Shown here: one piece after another, positions 1-7,139 of the stretch
Position numbering within the stretch: the first letter of the stretch is position 1
How the letters are laid out: every line of letters begins with the position of its first letter
Position numbers and translations under genes: made by a program
Source: Symbiodinium natans
Lineage: Eukaryota; Sar; Dinophyceae; Suessiales; Symbiodiniaceae
Length of the DNA stretch: 13,500 nucleotides
Assembly (NCBI GenBank): GCA_905221605.1
Contig: CAJNDS010002666.1
Span: 149,001-162,500 of the forward strand
Direction of reading: 5' to 3'
The notes under the pieces: model-generated
What the model was told of the DNA's origin: nothing
Seen by the model: only the letters and a program-made list of their open reading frames with translations
Databases searched by the model: none

Positions 1-327
1 AATCCATACTGAACAACTACGCAACTACATGTAGCTACAGTAAGCACAAAAATCAAAGGCAATGATGACAGGCCAAGGCTGCCCATGCCCTGGTGGAAGT
101 GGATCGACGGCCCTGCTGCTTGGAGACTGCCCCCGGCCTTCCTGTGAGCTGTCTGGGTTCAAGGGTGACACGTGTAGCTCTGGCTCAGGATCTGGGGCTC
201 GGATCAAGATTGCTAGCAGCTCCACAAGATCTCCACAAGTGCATATAACCACCACCGAAGATATTCACGCCACGTCGTGGCCCACGAATCAGCCAACCCA
301 AAACATCAAACAGCAAAGCCTAACACT
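1..327. other. 3' flank of the coiled-coil gene; no gene seen
   Basis: This stretch lies downstream (minus strand) of the stop codon of the exon at 328-420 and is probably its 3' untranslated region plus spacer. Short frames are open on both strands, but none resembles a known family and they overlap one another. No tRNA, repeat array or long pyrimidine tract was seen. Confidence 0.4.
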
Positions 328-420
328 CTAGGACTCTTGGTCTTCACTTTGCACCTCATTCAGCCGTGCCCACAACTCGCGGAGCTCGCCATCTCTCTGG
401 GATAGGATGGCCTCGAGCTC
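328..420 (-). CDS. Terminal exon of a coiled-coil protein (partial gene)
   Basis: An open stretch of 30 codons ends in TAG at 328-330. Upstream it is bounded by a good acceptor: CCAG at 424-421, followed by G, the same AG-before-G context used by every other intron in this window. The peptide begins ELEAILSQRDGELRELWARL and continues with acidic residues to a C-terminal QES. It has hydrophobic residues (L, I, L, L, W, L) spaced 3-4 apart with charged residues between them, the pattern of an amphipathic coiled coil. The exon starts in phase 0. The upstream exon would lie beyond the pyrimidine-rich tract at 525-831 and was not found, so the protein cannot be named. The orientation matches every other gene here. 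The alternative is a chance open frame in GC-rich DNA, but the coiled-coil composition, clean acceptor and nearby stop make an exon more likely. Confidence 0.5.
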   Translation of the reverse strand, partial: ELEAILSQRDGELRELWARLNEVQSEDQES

Positions 421-1518
421 CTGGCAACCAGACCCAGCACTCGAAAAGCCGCATCGCATCCCGCCCAAGATTACTTGATTGACTGACTATCTGCTGTGCC
501 TCTCCATCTTTTTGGGCCTGAGCTCGCCCGCTCTCCCCCGCTCTCCCCCCTGCTCTCCCCCCTGCTCTCCGCCCTGCTCACTCTTGTGCTCTCTCCCCGG
601 CTCTCTCGCTCCCGCTCCCTCCCGCTCCTACGCTCCCTCCCGCTCTCGCTCTCCCCCGCTCTCCCCCGATCTCCCGGTCTGCCCCGCTCTCCCGCTCTCC
701 CCAGCTCTTCTGCTCTCCCCGCTCTCCCGCTCTCCCTCGCTCCCGCTTTCCCCCTCACCCACTCTCCCTCTCCCACTCTCCCCCCTCACTCTCCCCCTTC
801 CCTCTCCCCTCCACCCCCCCCCCCTCTCCCCGTCAGGACAGAGGATGGAGGCGGCATCTGGAAGTGTAGGGACAGGTTCCGGGTCTTTCTTCCTTCCCAA
901 TTCTCCAGGCTGTGGCTCTAAATAGGGGTATGCCGCGGTGTCCCGACCCCCACCTGTGTTACATACGTATGTCGCGCCCACTTGTTTCATACGTATGTCG
1001 CGGGGTTTGTCGCGGCTGTTTCGCGTGCTGTCTAAATGCCTGCGTAGTCGAAGGTTGCAGTTCCAAGAAGGGGCTTGTCGCAAAGGGCACTCCCAGCTTA
1101 AGCACTCAATGGACAATGTGCAGACCTCTCTCATTCATTCATTGATTCGGGCTTGGAATCGGGCCCTTGTCGACCCTTCTACTACACCAAGCCCCCGCTA
1201 AGTCGCTACCCCTATCCAACTCACCCTTTCCCCCACATCCCCAACCCTTCCTGCAATCCAGCCGAAGTCAACCTCCCCAGCCCCCACGAAGCTACACTCT
1301 ACGCCCTATCGCACCCCTTTGGTCGGGCACTATGCTCGGTGGCGCGCACCATCTCTCCCTCTCTCTCTGCCTTCCTTCCTTCCTTCCAGAACACATGATC
1401 CCCCCGAAGGGAGATCGCCTCAAGGGGCGTGCTCCACCGATCTGTGTGAGACATTTCCCCTTTCCGAGTGTGTGCGGGGGTGGAGTGAAAACAGGGAGGA
1501 AACGTAGCGGACACCTGA
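421..1518. other. Pyrimidine-rich intron or spacer with no firm exon
   Basis: If the exon at 328-420 is real, this is at least partly its preceding intron. It holds the polypyrimidine tract at 525-831. At 962-976 and 988-1002 there are two copies of a 15-bp direct repeat (CATACGTATGTCGCG) 26 bp apart. The remainder is ordinary mixed sequence. A minus-strand frame is open across about 628-1134, but half of it is the low-complexity tract (Gly/Glu/Arg/Ser runs) and it resembles nothing known, so no exon is called. Confidence 0.4.
525..831 (+). repeat. Imperfect polypyrimidine tract (CTCTCCCC-like)
   Basis: About 300 nt of nearly pure C and T on the plus strand, built from variants of GCTCTCCCC and CTCCCGCT and ending in a run of C. 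It lies in the presumed intron upstream of the coiled-coil exon. It gives artificial long frames of Pro/Ser/Leu on one strand and Arg/Glu/Gly/Ser on the other. Confidence 0.85.
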
Positions 1519-1775
1519 CTCCTCTCTCCCCCTCTCCCCCTCTCCCCCTCTCCCCCTCTCCCCCTCTCCCCTCTCCCCCCTCCCCTCTCCCCCTCTCCCC
1601 CCGTCCCCCCTCCCCCTCTCCCCCTCTCCCCCCTCTCCCCCTCTCCCCTCTCCCCCCTCTCCCCCTCTCCCCTCTCCCCTCTCCCCCCTCTCCCCCTCTC
1701 CCCCTCTCTGCCGAAGATCCCCCCTTGCGGGGAAGGACCGCCCCAAGGGGCCAGCAATACAGAGTCTGTTGGTGT
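1398..1775. repeat. Diverged direct duplication flanking a pyrimidine tract
   Basis: The segment starting near 1398 (GATCCCCCC, then a short GC palindrome, then CAAGGGGC, then TCTGTGTG) and the one starting near 1716 (GATCCCCCC, CCCCAAGGGGCC, TCTGTTGGTGTG) share the same order of words over about 55 nt. They flank the tract at 1519-1709. They look like old copies of one sequence, with short self-complementary words such as CCCCTTGCGGGG and CCCCAAGGGG. The match is imperfect and was judged by eye. Confidence 0.35.
1519..1709 (+). repeat. Tandem TCTCCCCC polypyrimidine tract
   Basis: About 190 nt made of 6-8 bp units such as CTCTCCCC and TCTCCCCC, almost without purines on the plus strand. It is non-coding simple sequence. 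Open frames across it on either strand are products of the repeat. Confidence 0.9.
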
Positions 1776-2369
1776 GATAGGTTTGGAAGGTGGTGGGTGG
1801 TATCACGAAGCAACAGCTAACACCACGTAGTGCCAACCACGGTACCATGTAGAACAAGTGTGTGTTCCCCACCAGCTGCCGAAAACGTCCCTTTAGGACA
1901 AAACATGAGGAAGGCAAAAGCGTGCACTGTGATGTTTGGAGCCAATGGTATATGCCCCCGCCCCGAATTGAGACCTTCCTCTTAGGTATACTCCCCACAA
2001 TCAGGGTGGAGTAGGTGTGGTTCCCTCCCCACAGTTTTGGTGGGTTGGGGCTGTAGACAGAATACGAGGTTTGAAGATTGTCCCTCCCTTCCCCAACAAC
2101 CGAAATCCCCCAAATCAACCGAACAACACCCAGGGACCCACGAGGGGAAGGGAGGGGAAGAAGCGATTTCCCTAGGGCGGCTGATTGTGCAGTACGGTGA
2201 GGCTTCGCTCACTTGGATTAATTGGTTGGCTACGGTCTCCCCTTATGTCCCGAAAACATCCCCCTTAAGGTTGTTACACAGCTGGTTTCCCTCTCTCCCT
2301 ATTTGGCTCACTTGTGTCCCCGATTCAGGTCTCAGTGGATGAGAATGTCGTGGTCGAGGTAGTAGAGGG
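1710..2369. other. 3' flank of the intronless ORF; no gene seen
   Basis: Mixed-composition spacer downstream (minus strand) of the stop of the 460-codon frame. No poly-A stretch of the kind expected at the 3' end of a retroposed copy was seen. Two loosely similar words (CCGAAAACGTCCCTTTAGG near 1879 and a variant near 2256) suggest old duplication. Open frames on both strands are short and unrecognised. Confidence 0.4.
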
Positions 2370-3752
2370 TCACTTCGTTGTTCGATTTGCCAGGCGCTTG
2401 ATTTGGTCTTCTAGATTTTCACTGCTCCTTGAGGTGTCTCCCCCAGCTCTGTCCAATCTTCTCTTCCTTGGTAGGGGTGGTCTGTCGTGGTGTTGGGACT
2501 CTTCCCTCCGAGCCGATGGTCTTTCACATGGCTCTCCATACACCGTGTGTGGTCGCCTTGTGGTCGTGGGTGATCTCCGCGTTGTTGTAGTCGACCGACT
2601 TTCTCCCTCATAGTTGCCCCTATACTGTTTGGCCCTGGAAGCCGATGGTGTTTCACATGGTCTTCCTGGCTTTCCCCATGTGGGCGGTTTTTGCGGTGTT
2701 GGGTGAGCTCCTGCTGGGTAGTCTCGGTTTGTTCCCCGGCCGTGCTCACATGCGGATGACTGAGCTTGGCATCGAGCTTGTCGTTGTAGTGATTCCCATG
2801 TCGTTGGCGATGAGACAATACTTTGCAACGGGGATGCCTGCAATCTCCACCAAGGTTTTCTCGGGGGATGTTGGGGTTCGGCTGGTCTTAGTCGTCCTGT
2901 TGTGGTGCCCCCCGAGTTTTCGGTCTCGGCCTTGGTGACGTCTTCCGGGTCAACTGCCACCTCCTCATATTCGTCTTCATCCCTCCTCGGCTGTTGTGGT
3001 TCATCTCGTCGATGTTCGCGTGTGTCTTCTCCCTTTGGTTTGTTCGCCTTTTGTTCTCCATGTGGCCTCTCCCTTCTCTGACTGGACTGTCTGGTGCGGT
3101 AACCTCCTCGGCGTTCTTCTTGTCCTGGTGGGGTTGGCTTTTCCTTAGAGGCCGATGGTGTTTCACATGGCCTTTTGGTGTGCTCCCTCAGGGTGTCGTC
3201 CACTAAGTCGCCTGTTCCCTTGGTGTCATCTTTCTTGGAGGCCGATGGTGTTGCACATGGCCTTGCGTCATGCTCCCCCAGGATGTCGTCCTCGAAATGG
3301 CCTGCTCCCTTGGTCTCTGTCGCTCTTGTGTTCTTCTCGTCCTCCTCGTTCCATGGTTTTCCTGAGCGGTCGCGGGTTGTGGTAGCCGATGGTGTCTCAC
3401 ATGGCCCCACGGTTGTGTCTTCCCCATCGGTGTTGTCCCCCCAGTCTGCTCCTTCATCATTGGGGTCTGCTCCCCCTTCGCCCCGTTCATACTCGCCCCC
3501 GACGTTGTGGTGCGTTGGAGGTTCTTGACTGTTGACGGGGGAAATGACGTTGATACTTGCTTGGAACCACTGGGTAATTTCATCTGCACTCCCTTGCCGA
3601 AGTCTCCCTCTGATGTCCTCTGCTTGGTGTGGCGTGTAGTTCTCGGCCACCCACTCGATGACTTTCCTCATGTGGTGCAGGGCGGTCTCCACCAGGGCTT
3701 CCCCGGTCGTAGTCGGCAGTGCAGCGGTAGCGGTGGCATCATGGTGCTCCAT
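2370..3752 (-). CDS. Intronless 460-aa protein with repeated PCETPSA motif, downstream of a spliced-leader relic
   Basis: An uninterrupted frame of 460 codons begins at an ATG at 3752-3750. I do not recognise a family. Residues about 15-70 (including HHMRKVIEWVAENYTP) could form helices. Residues 75-440 are strongly hydrophilic, rich in E, R, T, P, G and Q, and probably disordered. The last 30 residues (SSENLEDQIKRLANRTTK) may form a short helix. The motif PC[EA][TR]PSA occurs five times, at about residues 117, 165, 195, 365 and 408, and accounts for five of the seven cysteines. No membrane segment or enzyme motif is visible. It is the only long intronless frame here, while the neighbouring genes are cut into many small exons. 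A spliced-leader relic lies 353 nt upstream on the same strand, which fits reinsertion of a processed mRNA. Function unknown; a gag-like retroelement protein or a fortuitous open frame are alternatives. Confidence 0.5.
   Translation of the reverse strand: MEHHDATATAALPTTTGEALVETALHHMRKVIEWVAENYTPHQAEDIRGRLRQGSADEITQWFQASINVISPVNSQEPPTHHNVGGEYERGEGGADPNDEGADWGDNTDGEDTTVGPCETPSATTTRDRSGKPWNEEDEKNTRATETKGAGHFEDDILGEHDARPCATPSASKKDDTKGTGDLVDDTLREHTKRPCETPSASKEKPTPPGQEERRGGYRTRQSSQRRERPHGEQKANKPKGEDTREHRRDEPQQPRRDEDEYEEVAVDPEDVTKAETENSGGTTTGRLRPAEPQHPPRKPWWRLQASPLQSIVSSPTTWESLQRQARCQAQSSACEHGRGTNRDYPAGAHPTPQKPPTWGKPGRPCETPSASRAKQYRGNYEGESRSTTTTRRSPTTTRRPHTVYGEPCERPSARREESQHHDRPPLPRKRRLDRAGGDTSRSSENLEDQIKRLANRTTK
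2512..3404 (-). repeat. Five dispersed 20-bp copies encoding PCETPSA
   Basis: A 20-bp word (plus strand GCCGATGGTGTTTCACATGG) occurs at 2512-2531, 2641-2660, 3151-3170, 3241-3260 and 3385-3404. Two copies are identical and the other three differ from it by one base each. Spacings are 129, 510, 90 and 144 bp, all multiples of three, so all five are read in the same frame of the 460-aa protein. The surrounding sequence is not obviously repeated. Confidence 0.9.
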
Positions 3753-4104
3753 AGCGGAAAGGCGGGGTTATAGCTGAATGTGACGTGGTAGGGCAAAGTG
3801 ATGTGGTGGGGTAGGGTATGCCGAAAGTGACGAGTCCTGGAGGGATGTTGCATACGCATGCGGGTCTAAAACAGCGTACAGAAATCGATGCGCCTGTCTG
3901 TTCCCCCACTTCAGCTCCTTGTTAAGGTGTCCCCGTAAAGCAATGGAAGTGACCAAGGCAAGTCGAAGACAAGTTGAAGAACATGTGCCCCCCGAACGAA
4001 GCCCAAAACTTAGAGGTGTAGGGGCGGAGCGAAGTGGCTTCACAGTTTGAGCCTGCGGCGCGGCTGACTCAAGCCTGATTGGGGGGGCGGGTTCCCCTCA
4101 CAGA
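3753..4104 (-). other. Putative 5' untranslated leader between spliced-leader relic and ORF
   Basis: This 352-nt interval separates the spliced-leader relic from the ATG of the intronless ORF. It has no long tract or recognised gene. At 4041-4053 it contains CACAGTTTGAGCC, a near copy of CACAGACTTGAGCC (4099-4112), the plus-strand form of the relic's 3' edge. It could be a worn second leader remnant or chance. Confidence 0.35.
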
Positions 4105-4123
4105 CTTGAGCCAAAATGGCTAC
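4105..4123 (-). other. Dinoflagellate spliced-leader (DinoSL) relic
   Basis: On the minus strand these 19 nt read GTAGCCATTTTGGCTCAAG, identical to the last 19 of the 22 nt of the conserved dinoflagellate spliced leader; the two preceding bases (GG) differ from the expected CC. The base after AAG is T and no GT donor follows, so this is not an SL RNA gene, which would continue into an intron part. Relic leaders in genomic DNA are known in dinoflagellates as marks of trans-spliced mRNAs that were reverse-transcribed and reinserted. The relic has the same orientation as the intronless frame at 2370-3752. A 19-nt match by chance in 13.5 kb is very unlikely. Confidence 0.9.
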
Positions 4124-4130
4124 CCTAAAC

Positions 4131-4139
4131 CCTCTCTCC

Positions 4140-4199
<60 letters not shown>

Positions 4200-4207
4200 C
4201 TCTCTCG
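4131..4207 (+). repeat. CT dinucleotide microsatellite
   Basis: Nearly perfect CT repeat with a few CCC and TTTTT interruptions. It adjoins the spliced-leader relic on its upstream (minus-strand) side. Confidence 0.95.
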
Positions 4208-4288
4208 TCTTTTCTTTCTTTCTGCACCTAACCTCCCAGATTGGGGAGGGCTGCCCGGAGGCGTGCGTTGTTGGGTTTTACGAAGGGA

Positions 4289-4290
<2 letters not shown>

Positions 4291-4332
<42 letters not shown>
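4291..4332 (+). repeat. CT dinucleotide microsatellite
   Basis: About 20 uninterrupted CT units after TCC. It lies in the spacer downstream of the GH16 gene. Confidence 0.95.
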
Positions 4333-4334
<2 letters not shown>

Positions 4335-4547
4335 CAGGTTCCTGGACCCGCGACTCCAGACTGGCCACATGCTCGTGCCTGCCACACTGGCACGCATGCG
4401 TGCGAGGACACGCACACAAAGACAGCCTTAAGGATTGACGCATCTGCACCTGCATTCTGCAGATGACGCGGCCGAACCCAGATCTGCGAAGGCCTTGCCC
4501 AAACCACGGGCTTCCATCCCAAACTCTAACTCGATGCTCTCAAAAAC

Positions 4548-6663
4548 TCAGGCGCTGGCTAAGCTCTCCTGACGGTGGTACACGTTGAGAGCTGAAACCC
4601 ACCAGTATGTTTGGTGGAAGGCCCCAGGCTCCTGCACCAGGTTCCGGCTGTTCCGGCACTGGGCCGCAGAAGAGTCCCCTAAAGCCCACATGAGAGACAT
4701 CAGCGAATTTGACTCATGTCTCCTGTCGAACAAAGGCATCGCAGTTGCTGTGTCCCACTTTTGCTCCACAGTGTTCGTGAAAGGTGGGCGAACCCAAGTC
4801 GCCACAGAAGGTAATGTCAAACACCAGCTTCATGTTCTTGAAGTGGTTAGAAGTGCATGTCTGACTGAGCTCGAAATAGTGGTCAGGCTGCCCCCACAGC
4901 TCCGGATCTGGTGTTGAGCCTTTTACATCTTCCGGCTCTGACCCAGAAGGCCAAAACCACACACGCATGTGCCCTGCCAGAGGGTCCCACTCGGCCGCGT
5001 ATGTGCCGCCGCCACCCTCGTTGAAGCTAGGGCCGACCGTGCCGGTAAGGCCGCGTTGTGAGCAGCCCTGGTTTTGCCATTGTCCCGGGGCATGTACATC
5101 ACAATTGAAAGCTTTGCCCTTCCCGTAGATGCCAGGATTCCACCACCCTTTCATGTCCATGCCTTCCCTGAGATGCGACTGGGTACAGCCCGCCTTTGTG
5201 TGCAAAGTCGTCGAAACATTCTCCTCCTCATGAATCCACTCAATGATGTCAAACTCGCCCCTTGCCAAAGAGGAGATGACAGACATGCCAAACATAACCG
5301 CTTGCATGTGCTGAACGAAGAGTACAGTACAAAACACTTGGCTCGAAAGCTCTGGAGAAACCTGCCAGCCTGGACAAAATCTTCCCCGACAGCATGCGAC
5401 CGCAGCTTTGATTTCATACGTGCGACAGCTACTGTAAGTACTAGCTGCCCACTGCCGTGCTAGCTGCTAGTTTGGTGCCCCTCATCGCTGCTCACGCTTC
5501 AACTGATTCAACTGCTGGAGCTGAGCATACAAAACGTTCAGCTCTTAAACTTCTGGGTTGTTTCACAACTCTTCTTAGGGTCAGGCCAGTCTGGCCAAAC
5601 GTGGCCCTCATCCTCCCCGAACATCCAGAAAGCTGGCCAGGAGCCGCAGCCTGAGGCGGCACCGAGACTCCCTTGCAGTGTGAATTCTTCCTTTTGGCAA
5701 CAGTCCCAAGATCGTACATAAGAATCTGGCCTGTCGGAGCATGATCCAAGCTAATAATGAAGAGGCCATCGTTGTAGCGCTTGATGGACTCGAGTCGAAT
5801 GGATTTGCGCCCTCGGCCCTGGCTGGAATTTAGCACTGTCCTCGGCTAGGCTAGGCCATGCGGCATGCCATGCTAGGCCATGCTAGGCCATGCTAGGCCA
5901 TGCTAGGTCGTTGGGAGTTCGCCTCGGCTTCCTGCCGAAAAGCGTCTGGAACAAGCAGACCCGGATCGGGCCTCCTTCCCCCCTAACCCAACCCTTTTCC
6001 GCATGCAAAATTTTGTGACGCCACCCCCCCCCCCCGCCCTGTGGGACCCCAAATCGCTTGGAGGAGCTGCAAACCGATGCCGTGGAGGGTCCCGCCTGTC
6101 GGTGGCTCCTACAGGGGGAGTGCCTCAAACCCCCCCCCCAACCCCCCTCCCTCCCCCCTCCCTCCCCCCTCCCCCCACCCCCCCTCCACCCCCTTTAACC
6201 CCGCTGCCCTTCCTCCCCTTTTTTTGCAAAACCCTCTTTCCCCATTTCCTGTCCTGGGGCCGGCCCGCGGCGCGCGCAAGCGTTTACGATTAAGGCGAAA
6301 GGTGATGGAAGGTGATGGAAGGTGCATGGCGCGAAGCTGCAAAGCAAATGCTCAGCAATGTCCGAGCTGCGTATTGTCCACACCTATAAAAACACCATCA
6401 GGATGGGCACGGACCAGTTCAAGTTGCTCTGCATCCTCGCGTGTCACATAATCAACGGTGCCATGTGTAGGGTCATCGGCAGACACGAAGTCCCACTGGT
6501 CGAAAAAGTCTGCCATGTAGTCCTCGCTGAGTGCCAAGCTGATCTCGCACAGACCAAGATTGGAAGCTCCACACATGTGGTCAGTCAGATCAGTTGTCGT
6601 CCTGTGGCCTGGCATGGCCTGGCTTCCTAGGAACAGTACAAGCCCGAGCCTGCTCGTGGACAT
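4548..6663 (-). CDS. Secreted GH16 family glucanase-like enzyme, five exons
   Basis: Exons 6663-6371, 5840-5731, 5650-5587, 5260-4723 and 4631-4548 join in frame to 362 codons plus TGA. The N-terminus (MSTSRLGLVLFLGSQA) looks like a signal peptide. The mature part follows the fungal-type endo-1,3(4)-beta-glucanase branch of GH16: DFFDQWDF (52-59), DPTHG (64-68), RKSIRLES (from 109), CGSWPAFWMFG (136-146), catalytic GEFDIIEW (157-164; E158 nucleophile, D160, E163 acid/base), TLHT, NCDVHAPGQWQNQGC, VWFWPSG, FDITFCGD, CDAFVRQ and a final YWWVSALNVY. Family members cut beta-1,3 or mixed 1,3/1,4 glucans; the exact substrate here is inferred only. Introns are GC-AG (530, 80, 326 nt) and GA-AG (91 nt); none is GT-AG, and each join restores conserved spacing. 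Domain identity is firm; the start is less sure because exon 1 also reads upstream through a GTG. Confidence 0.9.
5867..5908. repeat. 10-bp tandem repeat (GCCATGCTAG) in GH16 intron 1
   Basis: About four copies of GCCATGCTAG in tandem, preceded by related GGCTAGGCTAGGCCATGC. It lies within 20-70 nt of the 3' splice site of GH16 intron 1 (6370-5841). Confidence 0.85.
6131..6195 (+). repeat. C-rich polypyrimidine tract in GH16 intron 1
   Basis: Runs of C broken by single A or T and CTCC units, inside the 530-nt first intron of the GH16 gene. A shorter C run is at 6025-6035. Confidence 0.9.
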
Positions 6664-6681
6664 AAGTGACAGCACCGACGA

Positions 6682-6706
6682 CTGAATGCCATGCCGCGAC
6701 CGTTAG
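6682..6706 (-). promoter_or_regulatory. Candidate trans-splice acceptor for the GH16 mRNA
   Basis: On the minus strand, CATTCAG ends at 6682, 18 nt upstream of the ATG at 6663, and is preceded at 6706-6702 by CTAAC, a good branch-point-like word, within a CTCC-rich stretch. Dinoflagellate mRNAs receive the spliced leader at an AG upstream of the start, so this is a reasonable addition site. It is inferred from motif and position only. Confidence 0.35.
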
Positions 6707-7139
6707 GAGTCGGAGGAGCATGGACACCAAACGAAGTTTGGGCCGTCCCTTTGGGCCCTTATGCTTCCGTCTTTTGAGCCAATGCTGCAGCCCCATGTGA
6801 GCAAAGACGACCTCCAACAAACTACTGGCAAGCTTGCTTGGCACAGGCGCACCTCTCTATAGGACCCAGGTCGGGAGTCTCTCTGTCACCTTCCAACACT
6901 GGCCACGCTCGGACATGGTTTACTGCTAAGTTACCACGGGTACTGATGAGAAGTGGTCCGACCTCCAGTTGTCCCGAGATGCGAAGCACTTCGTAGCATG
7001 GACATGTTTCTCTGCATTTTGGCCTCCAAAACAACCCAGCAAGCCCGCGCCGGACACCAACAAATTTGCGCAGGAGATGCCAAACCCAAGAATGCCCTGC
7101 GAGGCCGCGGCAACAGGATTGATGACTACGGCTGCCCGG
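6707..7139. other. Spacer between CNBD gene and GH16 gene
   Basis: There are about 476 nt between the modelled stop of the CNBD gene (7140) and the GH16 ATG (6663). Minus-strand frames are open here (for example ELKKLGT starting at 7162) but do not continue into a recognisable domain. A full protein kinase domain (about 260 aa) cannot fit. Confidence 0.45.

Larger units (their letters stand above)
4124..4547. other. Spacer between GH16 gene and SL relic, with two CT arrays
   Basis: This contains two CT microsatellites (4131-4207 and 4291-4332) and no recognisable exon. It would hold the 3' untranslated region of the GH16 gene, whose stop is at 4550-4548. Dinoflagellates lack a consistent AATAAA signal, and none was relied on. 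Confidence 0.5.

Noticed and set aside
479-925. Long plus-strand frames rich in Pro, Ser and Leu
   Set aside because: They are translations of the polypyrimidine tract, which stays open in several frames; no start context, family or unique region supports a gene.
628-1134. Minus-strand frame of about 168 codons
   Set aside because: Half is low-complexity Gly/Glu/Ser/Arg from the pyrimidine tract; the unique half has no recognised domain. It might hide an exon of the coiled-coil gene, but nothing shows where.
1167-2118. Overlapping frames on both strands across the TCTCCCCC tract
   Set aside because: They are open only because the repeat lacks stop codons; the peptides are Gly/Arg/Glu or Pro/Ser/Leu runs.
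4105-4123. Functional SL RNA gene
   Set aside because: The leader lacks its first bases and is not followed by a GT donor or the intron part of an SL RNA; no tandem copies.
4123-4133. CCCTAAACCCT resembling the TTTAGGG telomere repeat beside the spliced-leader relic
   Set aside because: Only about one and a half units, next to a CT array; chance is enough to explain it.
4040-4522. Frames with Arg-Glu or Ser-Leu runs over the CT arrays
   Set aside because: Products of dinucleotide repeats; they also overlap the spliced-leader relic.
6590-6844. Alternative signal-peptide exon (MLLRLLTVAAWHSVVGA) upstream of GH16
   Set aside because: It could be spliced to the GH16 frame only with an intron of about 31 nt or with mismatched phase, whereas the GH16 frame has its own signal-like start at 6663.
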